A DNA stretch of 18,605 nt from Parabacteroides sp. (lineage in GTDB: Bacteria; Bacteroidota; Bacteroidia; Bacteroidales; Tannerellaceae): positions 1 through 18,605 of the forward strand of contig DXRF01000027.1 in NCBI GenBank assembly GCA_019411205.1. The letters run 5' to 3'. Below the pieces are notes generated by a model. That model did no database searches. It saw only the letters and a program-made list of their open reading frames with translations, and was not told where the DNA came from. This document shows positions 7,574 to 14,633 of the stretch, in pieces (positions within the stretch are counted from its first letter, which is position 1; every line of letters starts with the position of its first letter). Position numbers and translations under genes: made by a program.

Positions 7574-8584
7574 ATGAAAGTAGCAATTGTTGGAGTGAGT
7601 GGAGCCGTAGGACAAGAATTCCTGCGCGTACTTGACGAGAGAAACTTCCCGATGGATGAGCTTGTGCTTTTTGGCTCATCTCGCAGTGCCGGACGTGTTT
7701 ATACTTTCCGGGGTAAACAGATTACCGTCAAGGAGCTTAAGCATAACGACGACTTCAAGGGAATCGATGTTGCTTTTGTTTCGGCCGGTGGCGGTACTTC
7801 TGTCGAATTTGCAGAAACCATTACGAAACATGGTACTGTGATGATCGACAATTCCAGCGCATTCCGCATGGACAACGACGTACCTTTGGTAGTTCCCGAA
7901 GTGAACCCGGAAGATGCACTGAATCGTCCGCGCGGTATCATTGCCAATCCGAACTGTACCACCATCCAGATGGTCGTTGCATTGAAGGCAATCGAAGGCC
8001 TGTCGCACATCAAACGTGTACACGTATCGACTTACCAGGCTGCCAGCGGTGCAGGCGCAACAGCTATGGCCGAACTGGTAAAACAATATGAACAACTGTT
8101 GAAAGGCGAAGAACCGACTGTAGAGAAATTCGCTTATCAGCTGGCTTACAATGTCATCCCTCACGTAGACGTATTTACGGATAACGGCTACACTAAGGAA
8201 GAGATGAAGATGTATAACGAAACACGCAAGATCATGCACTCCGACATCGAAGTGAGCGCAACTTGTGTACGTGTTCCGGTTATGCGTGCCCACAGCGAAG
8301 CGACTTGGGTAGAAACAGAACGGCCGATCAGCGTAGAGGAAGCCCGTAAGGCGTTTGCCGAAGCCGAAGGTGTCATTCTGCAGGACGAACCGGCAAAGAA
8401 AGACTATCCGATGCCGTTGTTCATCGCAGGAAAAGACCCTGTTTACGTGGGCCGTATCCGTAAGGACATCACAAATCCGAACGGCCTGACTTTCTGGACG
8501 GTGAGTGACCAGATCAAGAAAGGTGCAGCCTTGAATGCCGTACAGATCGCAGAATATCTGTTGAAGGTAAAGAATATCGGATAA
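7574..8584 (+). CDS. asd: Aspartate-semialdehyde dehydrogenase
   Basis: 336 residues. A cytoplasmic NADP-dependent enzyme that converts L-aspartyl-4-phosphate to aspartate-4-semialdehyde, the branch-point step to lysine, diaminopimelate, threonine and methionine. The N-terminal nucleotide-binding loop is GVSGAVG (residues 7-13). Catalytic Cys128 is in NPNCTTIQ, and the active-site His240 is in RVPVMRAHSEA. I chose the ATG at 7574, because it gives the standard N-terminus MKVAIVGVSG; a GTG three codons upstream is less likely. No Shine-Dalgarno sequence is apparent, as is usual here. The gene has its own promoter and ends at a strong bidirectional terminator, so it is monocistronic. It contains the full family length and all expected motifs. 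Confidence 0.97.
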   Translation: MKVAIVGVSGAVGQEFLRVLDERNFPMDELVLFGSSRSAGRVYTFRGKQITVKELKHNDDFKGIDVAFVSAGGGTSVEFAETITKHGTVMIDNSSAFRMDNDVPLVVPEVNPEDALNRPRGIIANPNCTTIQMVVALKAIEGLSHIKRVHVSTYQAASGAGATAMAELVKQYEQLLKGEEPTVEKFAYQLAYNVIPHVDVFTDNGYTKEEMKMYNETRKIMHSDIEVSATCVRVPVMRAHSEATWVETERPISVEEARKAFAEAEGVILQDEPAKKDYPMPLFIAGKDPVYVGRIRKDITNPNGLTFWTVSDQIKKGAALNAVQIAEYLLKVKNIG

Positions 8585-8599
8585 GCGATATTGGGATAT

Positions 8600-8641
8600 A
8601 AAGAAAAGGGATGATCTTTGCAAAGGTCATCCCTTTTCTTT
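8600..8641. terminator. Bidirectional terminator between asd and the RmlD-like gene
   Basis: Twenty-base arms (8600-8619 and 8622-8641) pair with a single G-T mismatch around a GC centre. The outer ends are AAAGAAAA and TTTTCTTT, so each strand ends in a T-rich tract. It suits both convergent genes. Confidence 0.9.
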
Positions 8642-8642
8642 A

Positions 8643-8674
8643 TTATTTCATTTCCTTCTTATTTCATTTCCTTC
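8643..8674. repeat. Exact 16-bp tandem duplication at the 3' end of the RmlD-like gene
   Basis: TTATTTCATTTCCTTC occurs at 8643-8658 and again at 8659-8674. On the minus strand the first-read copy contains the last codons and the TAA stop; the second lies just after it. The protein end is not changed, because the stop is in the first copy. Confidence 0.85.
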
Positions 8675-9546
8675 AACCCCTCTTCCAGTGTATGCGGGCG
8701 ATAGGCCAGTTCACGCTTTGCTTTCTCGATGGACAAGCCGCTATAGCGGGGGCGCAGCGTTGCCTCCTTCATCTCTTCTGTCGTAACGGGACGGATCAGG
8801 GAACGGTCCAACCTGAAGTAATCGGCTACACGGTACGCCATTTCGGCGATAGACAGATTTTCCCCGCCACAGATGTGATAAAGACCGGAATTGCTGGAAT
8901 ATACAAGTTTCCCCACACCATCTGCGATATCTGCCACCCAAGTCGGCGTACGATACTGATCGGAAACGACACGGATCTCCTGCCCTGCCTCCAAACGGTT
9001 CTTGACCAGTTGCAGGACATTGCCATGCTGTCCTGGCAATGCTTTCCCGTATACGACAACCACACGGGCAACTGCATAGTCGTGGCAGATCCTTGCAACC
9101 GCCTGCTCTCCCTGGTATTTGGTCATGCCATAGTAGTTAAGCGGAGCAGGCATATCCTCTTCCGTATAGAGACGGTTGCTTTTTCCGTCAAACACAAAAT
9201 CCGTCGACAGATGAATGAAACGGCTTCCCTGCTGCTCGCAACAGTGCGCCAAGTTTTCCACCGCCGCCACATTCATCGCGTATGCCTCCTCACGATGCTG
9301 CTCGCAGTAATCAGGAACGGAAAGAGCCGAACAATTGATAACGACATCGGGGCAGACATGATCGAACAAGACTTCCACTGCCGGATAATCATTAATATCC
9401 ATCCGGACAAAGGTGTGATTTCCTTCCGGCCGGATATCCGGATGAAGTGAACAGCCGATGGTCTCGCATCTCCCATCCGATGAAAGACTGTCCAGAATTC
9501 TCCGCCCCACAAAGCCGTTAGCCCCTATAACCAATATCTTTTTCAT
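8659..9546 (-). CDS. RmlD-like NAD(P)-dependent sugar-nucleotide reductase (extended SDR)
   Basis: 295 residues, an extended short-chain dehydrogenase/reductase. The Rossmann loop is GANGFVG (Gly8, Gly11, Gly14). The active-site pair is Tyr139 and Lys143 in YYGMTKYQGE, with the upstream serine motif in HLSTDFVFDG. The layout and C-terminal region (PTWVADIADG, LYHICGGENLSIAEMA) resemble RmlD, the dTDP-4-dehydrorhamnose reductase, but no other rhamnose genes are nearby, so the substrate is uncertain. The ATG shares one base with the stop of the upstream outer-membrane protein gene (TGATG at 9548-9544), suggesting translational coupling in one operon. Pairing a cytoplasmic reductase with a porin-like protein is unexpected. 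A related possibility is a MAT2B-like or other sugar-nucleotide reductase. Confidence 0.82.
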   Translation of the reverse strand: MKKILVIGANGFVGRRILDSLSSDGRCETIGCSLHPDIRPEGNHTFVRMDINDYPAVEVLFDHVCPDVVINCSALSVPDYCEQHREEAYAMNVAAVENLAHCCEQQGSRFIHLSTDFVFDGKSNRLYTEEDMPAPLNYYGMTKYQGEQAVARICHDYAVARVVVVYGKALPGQHGNVLQLVKNRLEAGQEIRVVSDQYRTPTWVADIADGVGKLVYSSNSGLYHICGGENLSIAEMAYRVADYFRLDRSLIRPVTTEEMKEATLRPRYSGLSIEKAKRELAYRPHTLEEGLKEMK

Positions 9547-10766
9547 CAGAACATATAGATCAAAACACCCAACACACGGTGGTTTGTCACCGAATGTGTG
9601 TTCTCTATTTTACCATTTTCCGCATTCATATCTCCATACCAGGCAAGAGAGGGGCTGTATTCCACTCCCAATTTCCAGTGAGGTAGATTATAAGAGAGTT
9701 GGAGGTTGGTGGTAAACACCTGGTCCACCTCCAGTCCGACACCATAGGTCGGCCCGACGATCGTTTTTCCCGTTCCTAAGTTCTTCAGATAGCCGACAAA
9801 GATTCCCGGCTTCCACTTCTTGCCATAGACCACATTCAACCAGGTCATGGAATGGCGGTAAGGCGTATACTCCTGTTCTCCTGTACGCGGATCGACAGAG
9901 GTAACGGCATACCCTCCCAACATAGAGGCTTGCGTCAGGTTGGAAGCCAGCAAAGTCTTACCGGCAATCACCCAGTCACGCGTCGTATATTTGGCATGTG
10001 CCTCGAAAGAAAGGGAGGTGATCCGCTCGTTCACCTTATACACACGGTCGTCTACCGTCGTCTGCTGCCGGGGCTTCAAGGACAACATTTCCATGCCGAC
10101 ACCGGCAATCAAACCGTCCGCCTTATAATCAGCCGAAACGTAGACTTCCGGGATACAGCTGTTCTTTATATATTCCTCGCTTTTTCCGTTCGGGCCGGCA
10201 GACAAATACTGCAATTGCCACAGCACGGCTCCCGTCAGCTGCAACCCTTTGCCCGACGTGTACCGGTAACGGATCTGCGGACTCCGGTTAAAGGGCTGGA
10301 AAGGAGCACCGGTCGAAAGGTTCAACATTTGCGGAGATACATCGCCGAACAACGGATGCCAGGTTTGTCCCACCAGCACTGCCGATTTTCCCCAATCCAG
10401 GTTGACATAAGCATGGCGAATACGCAAGACCGCCCAGTTACTCCCGGAGCCGCGAAAGTCCGCCTCTAACTTGGCCGTCGTCACGGCTTTCCCGATATTC
10501 GGTCCCTTCACGTCCACTCCCAGACGGGAATAAAGCAGATAGAAACTACCATTTGCCGTGGCATTCAGGTCATTCCCATCGGCATCCAAATTCTTGTCTT
10601 TCGGATAAAGATAGAAAAGCCCGTCTACCGTCTCGGCATTGGCACGGGAATTATAAAACAGGTCACCACGCACCTGTCCATAAAATTTATAAGAAAAATT
10701 CTTTTTCTGAGCATAACCGGCCATCACCATACACAGGGCCGCAAAGAGTAGGAAATATCTTTTCAT
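9546..10766 (-). CDS. Outer-membrane porin-like beta-barrel protein, copy 1
   Basis: 406 residues from the chosen ATG at 10766. A signal peptide ends near AGYAQ. Then follow alternating hydrophobic and polar beta strands and a terminal aromatic residue (VLIYMF), all typical of an outer-membrane barrel. It is strongly similar over its full length to the next gene upstream: both begin the mature chain with KKNF, YKFYG, RGDLFYN, and share GQTWHPLFG, LNLSTGAPFQPFNR, YIKNSC and HSVTNHRVLG. A DcaP-like trimeric channel is one possible family. A longer reading frame starts at 10814, but the promoter (-7 box at 10790-10797) lies inside it, so the shorter start is right. It is cotranscribed with the RmlD-like gene. 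The transported solute is unknown. Confidence 0.82.
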   Translation of the reverse strand: MKRYFLLFAALCMVMAGYAQKKNFSYKFYGQVRGDLFYNSRANAETVDGLFYLYPKDKNLDADGNDLNATANGSFYLLYSRLGVDVKGPNIGKAVTTAKLEADFRGSGSNWAVLRIRHAYVNLDWGKSAVLVGQTWHPLFGDVSPQMLNLSTGAPFQPFNRSPQIRYRYTSGKGLQLTGAVLWQLQYLSAGPNGKSEEYIKNSCIPEVYVSADYKADGLIAGVGMEMLSLKPRQQTTVDDRVYKVNERITSLSFEAHAKYTTRDWVIAGKTLLASNLTQASMLGGYAVTSVDPRTGEQEYTPYRHSMTWLNVVYGKKWKPGIFVGYLKNLGTGKTIVGPTYGVGLEVDQVFTTNLQLSYNLPHWKLGVEYSPSLAWYGDMNAENGKIENTHSVTNHRVLGVLIYMF

Positions 10767-10789
10767 TGTCCGTCTTTTCAAATTGATTG

Positions 10790-10820
10790 CAAAGGTAAGG
10801 AAGTTTGCTCTCACTACAAA
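10790..10820 (-). promoter_or_regulatory. Promoter of the copy 1 outer-membrane protein gene
   Basis: On the minus strand TTTG (10820-10817), a 19-bp spacer and TACCTTTG (10797-10790) match the Bacteroidetes consensus fully. The predicted start is near 10783, about 17 nt before the ATG. Confidence 0.8.
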
Positions 10821-10846
10821 ATGTCTTTTCCAAGGGTTAGAGAGTT

Positions 10847-10892
10847 ACGGTCTACAAACACGGGGCCGTTTCCCTGTTTTTGTGGAAACCGT
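10847..10892 (-). terminator. Probable terminator or attenuator between the two outer-membrane protein genes
   Basis: An outer stem ACGGT (10847-10851) with ACCGT (10888-10892) encloses an inner stem ACAAACACGGGG (10854-10865) with CCCTGTTTTTGT (10872-10883). An alternative stem, GTTTCC with GGAAAC, overlaps it. It lies 30 bp after the copy 2 stop and before the copy 1 promoter. There is no long T-tract. Confidence 0.45.
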
Positions 10893-10921
10893 GAGCATCA
10901 GGAATCCAGCCAACCAGCCAC

Positions 10922-12145
10922 TTAGAAATAATACATCACAAGCCCCAGTACACGATGGTTCGTGACACTATGCGTATTTACAACCTTGCCGGAGGCTTTG
11001 TCCGTATCACCATACCAAGCTGTCGCCGGCATATATTCCATACCGATCTGCCAATGGGGCAGATTGTAGGAGAAAGCGATATTGGTAGAGAAGACCTGGT
11101 CTATATCCAATCCCATGCCATATTTGGTGGCGGAAGCCAATGCGTCGGCCGTTCCCAAATTTTTGGTATAACCGGCAAAGAAATGCCCTTTCCATTTCGT
11201 CCCGCAGGTGAAATTAATCCAGGAGGTGGAGTGGCGGAAAGGCGTATATTCCTGCTCGCCGTTATCCGGATCGATGGAGCTGATGCCATAACCGCCGATC
11301 AATGCCGTATGATCCAGACAAGAAGCCATCAGGCTCTTGGCGGCAAAAGTAAAATTACGCCCGGTATATTTGACATGAGCCTCATAGGAGAGCGCCGTCA
11401 TACGTTCGTTCACCTTATAAGTCTTTTCATTCCAGACCGAAGACGTACGGGGTTTCAGGGAAATCAGATGTACACCGCCACCCGCCAGCCAGCCACCGGC
11501 GGAAGCATAATCGACTCCGAGATAGAATTCCGGCACGCAGCTATTCTTGATATATTCTTCGCTCATACCGTTCGGACCGCTCGACAAGTACTGCAACTGC
11601 CAAAGGGCGGAAGCCGTCAGCTTTACTTTCCCCGCCTTATACTGGTAACGTATTTGCGGCTCTCGGTTAAACGGCTGAAAAGGAGCACCGGTAGAGAGAT
11701 TCAGAATGTCAGGACAGACACTTCCGAACAAAGGATGCCAGGTTTGCCCGATCAGGACTTGGCTCTTTTCCCAATCCAACGCCACATAGGCCTGCCGGAT
11801 ACGCAACATCGTCGTACTGGACGAGAAACCTCCGAAATCGACTTCGATCTTTGCAGAAGAGCGGGCCGTACCGATATCCGGTCCGGTCACATCCACGCCA
11901 AGGCGCGAAGTAAAGGTATAGAAACTACCGTTGGGACCGGCATTCAGGTCTTTGCCATCCGCATCCGGATTCTTGTCCAGCGGATACAGGTAGAAATTTC
12001 CGTCTACCGGAGCCATATTGGTACGTGTATTATAGAAGAGGTCTCCACGGACAAAGCCGTAGAATTTGTAAGTGAAGTTCTTCTTCTGAGCCGTCGCCGA
12101 AAATAGCAGGCAAATGCCGGCCAGCAGTAATATCAGCTTTTTCAT
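10922..12145 (-). CDS. Outer-membrane porin-like beta-barrel protein, copy 2
   Basis: 407 residues. A signal peptide (MKKLILLLAGICLLFSATA) is followed by QKKNFTYKFYG and a chain of predicted amphipathic beta strands ending in an aromatic residue (VMYYF). It is a tandem paralogue of the copy 1 gene 155 bp downstream, with the same length and the same conserved blocks: GQTWHPLFG, NLSTGAPFQPFNR, LWQLQYLS, EEYIKNSC, YKVNER and HSVTNHRVLG. Differences cluster in segments that could be extracellular loops, for example around residues 105-115 and 255-265. This suggests duplication followed by change in solute or phage exposure. It has its own promoter, divergent from trpB, and a hairpin separates it from copy 1, so the two can be regulated separately. 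The function is inferred only from the barrel pattern. Confidence 0.82.
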   Translation of the reverse strand: MKKLILLLAGICLLFSATAQKKNFTYKFYGFVRGDLFYNTRTNMAPVDGNFYLYPLDKNPDADGKDLNAGPNGSFYTFTSRLGVDVTGPDIGTARSSAKIEVDFGGFSSSTTMLRIRQAYVALDWEKSQVLIGQTWHPLFGSVCPDILNLSTGAPFQPFNREPQIRYQYKAGKVKLTASALWQLQYLSSGPNGMSEEYIKNSCVPEFYLGVDYASAGGWLAGGGVHLISLKPRTSSVWNEKTYKVNERMTALSYEAHVKYTGRNFTFAAKSLMASCLDHTALIGGYGISSIDPDNGEQEYTPFRHSTSWINFTCGTKWKGHFFAGYTKNLGTADALASATKYGMGLDIDQVFSTNIAFSYNLPHWQIGMEYMPATAWYGDTDKASGKVVNTHSVTNHRVLGLVMYYF

Positions 12146-12182
12146 TCTTATAGTTTGTTACCAGTTCAACAGAGTTGAGCCG

Positions 12183-12190
12183 CAAAGATA
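12183..12190 (-). promoter_or_regulatory. -7 box of the copy 2 outer-membrane protein gene
   Basis: TATCTTTG on the minus strand (12190-12183) is a perfect -7 box 38 bp before the ATG. The -33 element is weak (TTCA at 12215-12212, 21-bp spacer) and would overlap the -33 box of the divergent trpB promoter. Confidence 0.55.
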
Positions 12191-12209
12191 TATATTTTCC
12201 TGTATTTCA

Positions 12210-12240
12210 TTTGAAGAACGAAATATTATTTGTTACTTTG
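12210..12240 (+). promoter_or_regulatory. Promoter of trpB
   Basis: TTTG at 12210-12213, a 19-bp spacer and TTACTTTG at 12233-12240 (one base from consensus). The predicted start is near 12247, giving a leader of about 55 nt with no Shine-Dalgarno sequence. Confidence 0.6.
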
Positions 12241-12301
12241 CTTCCAAGTTGTAAGCCTTAAAGGCCAAATTGATTAATAATGTAAACTACATAACAACAT
12301 C

Positions 12302-13666
12302 ATGGAAAGTAAGAAATTTTTACTGCAGGAGAAGGATATTCCTACAGCCTGGTACAATATCGTAGCAGACATGAAGAATAAACCGCTTCCTGCGCTCAAC
12401 CCCAAAACAAAAGAACCGCTCAAGCCAGAAGATCTCTATCCTATATTTGCCAAAGGATTGGTAGACCAGGAGATGAACCAGACAGATGCCTGGATCGAAA
12501 TCCCGGAAGAAGTTCGCGAGATGTACAAAATCTGGCGTCCGACTCCGTTGGTCCGCGCTTACGGACTTGAAAAAGCGCTCGACACACCGGCCCACATCTA
12601 CTTCAAGAACGAAAGTGTCAGTCCGGTCGGATCTCACAAACTGAATTCCGCCATTCCGCAGGCCTATTTCTGTAAAAAGGAGGGCGTAACCAATGTAACG
12701 ACCGAAACGGGCGCCGGACAATGGGGAGCTTCCATGGCCATGGCTGCCAAACATTTCGGATTGGAACTGGCTGTCTATATGGTAAAGGTCAGCTACAACC
12801 AGAAACCCTATCGCCGTTCTATCATGCAGACGTTCGGAGCCGAAGTGATCGCTTCGCCCAGCATGAGCACACGTGCAGGCCGCGACATTATCACCAAGCA
12901 CCCAAATTATCAGGGAAGTCTGGGAACAGCTATTTCCGAAGCGGTCGAGTTGGCTATGCAAACTCCCAACTGCAAATATGTATTGGGCAGCGTGCTGAAC
13001 CATGTGATGCTCCACCAGACGGTTATCGGCCTGGAAGCAGAAAAACAGATGGAGATGGCGGGAGAATATCCGGACGTGGTTATCGCTTGTTTCGGTGGTG
13101 GCTCGAACTTCTCCGGTATCGCCTTCCCGTTCTTGCGCCATAAGCTGACACAAGGAAAAGACATCCGTATCGTGGCAGCCGAACCGGCCTCCTGCCCGAA
13201 ACTGACACGCGGACAATTCCAGTATGACTTCGGTGACGAAGCCGGCTACACGCCATTGCTCCCGATGTTCACCTTAGGGCATAACTTCGCCCCGGCCAAT
13301 ATACATGCAGGCGGTCTGCGTTATCACGGTGCAGGTTCCATCGTCAGCCAATTAAAGAAAGACGGCCTGATGGATGCTGTAGATATCCAGCAGCTTGAAA
13401 CATTCAAAGCTGCCACGTTATTCGCCCGGAGCGAAGGCATCATACCGGCTCCCGAATCTTCCCACGCTATCGCTGCCGCTATCCGCGAAGCAGAACAGGC
13501 TAAGATCGAAGGCAAACCACGTACGATCCTGTTCAACCTGTCCGGTCACGGCTTGATCGACATGGCCGCTTATGACCAGTATCTGGCAGGCGATCTGACA
13601 AACTATGAAGTCACAGATGCTGATGTAGAGAAGAATCTTTCGGAGATAGAGAAGATCATTAAGTAA
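12302..13666 (+). CDS. trpB: Tryptophan synthase beta chain, TrpB2 type
   Basis: 454 residues, a pyridoxal-phosphate enzyme joining indole and L-serine to make L-tryptophan. The cofactor lysine is Lys113 in VGSHKLNSA, the catalytic glutamate is Glu134 in ETGAGQWG, and the phosphate-binding loop is CFGGGSN (residues 262-268). It is about 50 residues longer than the classical TrpB1 (roughly 400). It has the N-terminal extension and the ETGAGQWG form, rather than ETGAGQHG, seen in the TrpB2 class. TrpB2 enzymes usually act without a TrpA partner, and fittingly no trpA or other trp gene is adjacent. It may salvage indole or serve as a second synthase alongside a trp-operon copy elsewhere. It has its own promoter and ends at a large hairpin. 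Confidence 0.95.
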   Translation: MESKKFLLQEKDIPTAWYNIVADMKNKPLPALNPKTKEPLKPEDLYPIFAKGLVDQEMNQTDAWIEIPEEVREMYKIWRPTPLVRAYGLEKALDTPAHIYFKNESVSPVGSHKLNSAIPQAYFCKKEGVTNVTTETGAGQWGASMAMAAKHFGLELAVYMVKVSYNQKPYRRSIMQTFGAEVIASPSMSTRAGRDIITKHPNYQGSLGTAISEAVELAMQTPNCKYVLGSVLNHVMLHQTVIGLEAEKQMEMAGEYPDVVIACFGGGSNFSGIAFPFLRHKLTQGKDIRIVAAEPASCPKLTRGQFQYDFGDEAGYTPLLPMFTLGHNFAPANIHAGGLRYHGAGSIVSQLKKDGLMDAVDIQQLETFKAATLFARSEGIIPAPESSHAIAAAIREAEQAKIEGKPRTILFNLSGHGLIDMAAYDQYLAGDLTNYEVTDADVEKNLSEIEKIIK

Positions 13667-13676
13667 AACAAATAGA

Positions 13677-13714
13677 AACCGGTCATTTTCGTGATCTCAC
13701 GAAAATGACCGGTT
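13677..13714. terminator. Hairpin after trpB
   Basis: A perfect 18-bp inverted repeat (13677-13694 and 13697-13714), starting AACCGGTCATTTTCGTGA, with a 2-nt centre. It lies 10 bp after the trpB stop. There is no T-tract on the plus strand; on the minus strand it is followed by a TTTGTTTT-rich stretch. Confidence 0.7.
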
Positions 13715-13719
13715 CAAAT

Positions 13720-13772
13720 GAAAATGGCGCTAATAACAGGGACTCACGTCTTTTGTTATTCGCGCCATTTTC
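13720..13772. terminator. Second hairpin, probably serving the DUF3836 gene
   Basis: GAAAATGGCGCTAATAACA (13720-13738) pairs at 18 of 19 positions with 13754-13772 around a 15-nt loop. It begins 5 bp after the first hairpin and ends 33 bp from the DUF3836 stop codon. The pair separates the convergent genes. Confidence 0.65.
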
Positions 13773-13805
13773 GGTTGTGTCTATGAAATATTCTAAAAAT
13801 AGGTA

Positions 13806-14216
13806 TTATGAGAAAATGTCGTTATAACTTGTTGCCGGAGCAACCATATTTTGGACATTTAAGCTAAAATTTTTCTTCTTTTTATCCCACATTCCGTATG
13901 TGGTGTTGATTTCTCCAGTTTCAGCATCGTATGAATAAGTCGTCAAATAATAGGGAACCCACTCATCCTTACTCTTATTCCAAAGATATGCCTTCTTTTC
14001 TGACACTTTGCCATTGTCATTGTAAGAAAATTCATATTTAACTTCTTTGTTCAGAAGGCCATTGTCATTCAAGAAAATGACTTTTGAAACAACTTTACCA
14101 TTCTCTTCCTTCGTATCATACATGTACTCTCTGGGAGAGGCTGCGCTCATTGCAAGATTACACAAGAACATAACTGCAAGAACAAGAATGCTTTTACTTA
14201 AAATTGAAGTTTTCAT
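13806..14216 (-). CDS. DUF3836 small secreted protein
   Basis: 136 residues with a signal peptide (about 1-25, ending LAMSAAS) and a short beta-rich domain. The pattern of repeated Lys/Tyr/Trp-rich strands (REYMYDTKEENGKVVSKVIF, EVKYEFSYNDNGKV, YYLTTYSYD, MWDKKKKNFSLNVQN) fits DUF3836, a family of periplasmic or exported proteins of unknown function found mainly in Bacteroidales. It has its own promoter. There is no Shine-Dalgarno sequence; the leader is AT-rich. It is monocistronic and may be unrelated to the upstream membrane-protein cluster. Confidence 0.82.
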   Translation of the reverse strand: MKTSILSKSILVLAVMFLCNLAMSAASPREYMYDTKEENGKVVSKVIFLNDNGLLNKEVKYEFSYNDNGKVSEKKAYLWNKSKDEWVPYYLTTYSYDAETGEINTTYGMWDKKKKNFSLNVQNMVAPATSYNDIFS

Positions 14217-14253
14217 ATAATTATTACTTTAAGATTACTTTCAAATTGCGGTG

Positions 14254-14285
14254 CAAATGTAGGTATCATTCCATAACCAACCAAA
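14254..14285 (-). promoter_or_regulatory. Promoter of the DUF3836 gene
   Basis: On the minus strand TTTG (14285-14282), a 20-bp spacer and TACATTTG (14261-14254) match the Bacteroidetes consensus. The predicted leader is about 30 nt. Confidence 0.7.
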
Positions 14286-14405
14286 CTTTTGCTTACATAT
14301 TGTCAGCAAATACAGTTTATTTAACAATATTCAAGGTTTTATTCACCTTCATACCTTCTAATACACTTACATATTATAATAAAATAGTCATTCCTACCCA
14401 AGATA

Positions 14406-14618
14406 TCACGTTTCATCTTCCTTAAATTCGAGTATATCCGCCGGTTGGCAATCGAGCTCCTTACAAATTGCCTCAAGGGTAGAAAAGCGTATAGCCTTGG
14501 CTTTTCCTGTCTTCAAGATCGAAAGATTTGCCGGAGTAATACCGATACGATCGGCCAAATCGCCCAAAGCGATCTTTCTTTTTGCCATCATCACATCCAA
14601 ATTCACTATTATAGCCAT
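14406..14618 (-). CDS. YozG-like helix-turn-helix regulator (Xre/Cro superfamily)
   Basis: 70 residues, nearly all one small helix-turn-helix domain (about 15-64): ALGDLADRIGITPANLSILKTGKA is helix, turn, recognition helix, then STLEAICKELDCQPADILEF. It matches the short HTH proteins (YozG-like) that are commonly encoded next to DUF2975 membrane proteins, as is true here. An AAAGGAG Shine-Dalgarno sequence lies 6 bp before the ATG. The start is 15 bp after the CPBP stop, so it is the last gene of that operon. It probably regulates its own cluster; the paired palindromes around the sppA promoter are the best candidate sites in the window, but that link is inferred. Confidence 0.88.
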   Translation of the reverse strand: MAIIVNLDVMMAKRKIALGDLADRIGITPANLSILKTGKAKAIRFSTLEAICKELDCQPADILEFKEDET

Positions 14619-14633
14619 ATCTTACTCCTTTGA

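Noticed and set aside
7676..8623. 315-codon minus-strand frame
   Set aside because: It is the shadow of asd, whose motifs and length are certain; it begins inside the terminator.
8611..9450. 279-codon plus-strand frame
   Set aside because: It is antisense to the RmlD-like gene and starts in a terminator stem.
9546..10814. Longer start for the copy 1 outer-membrane protein
   Set aside because: The extra 16 codons overlap a full-consensus promoter and would bury the signal peptide.
10955..12106. 383-codon plus-strand frame
   Set aside because: It is antisense to the copy 2 outer-membrane protein, which has a signal peptide, a paralogue and a promoter.
12320..13216. 298-codon minus-strand frame
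   Set aside because: It is antisense to trpB, whose catalytic motifs are intact.
14204..14425. 73-codon plus-strand frame in the gap between the DUF3836 and HTH genes
   Set aside because: It overlaps the DUF3836 promoter antisense, is AT-rich and low in complexity, and shows no start signals.
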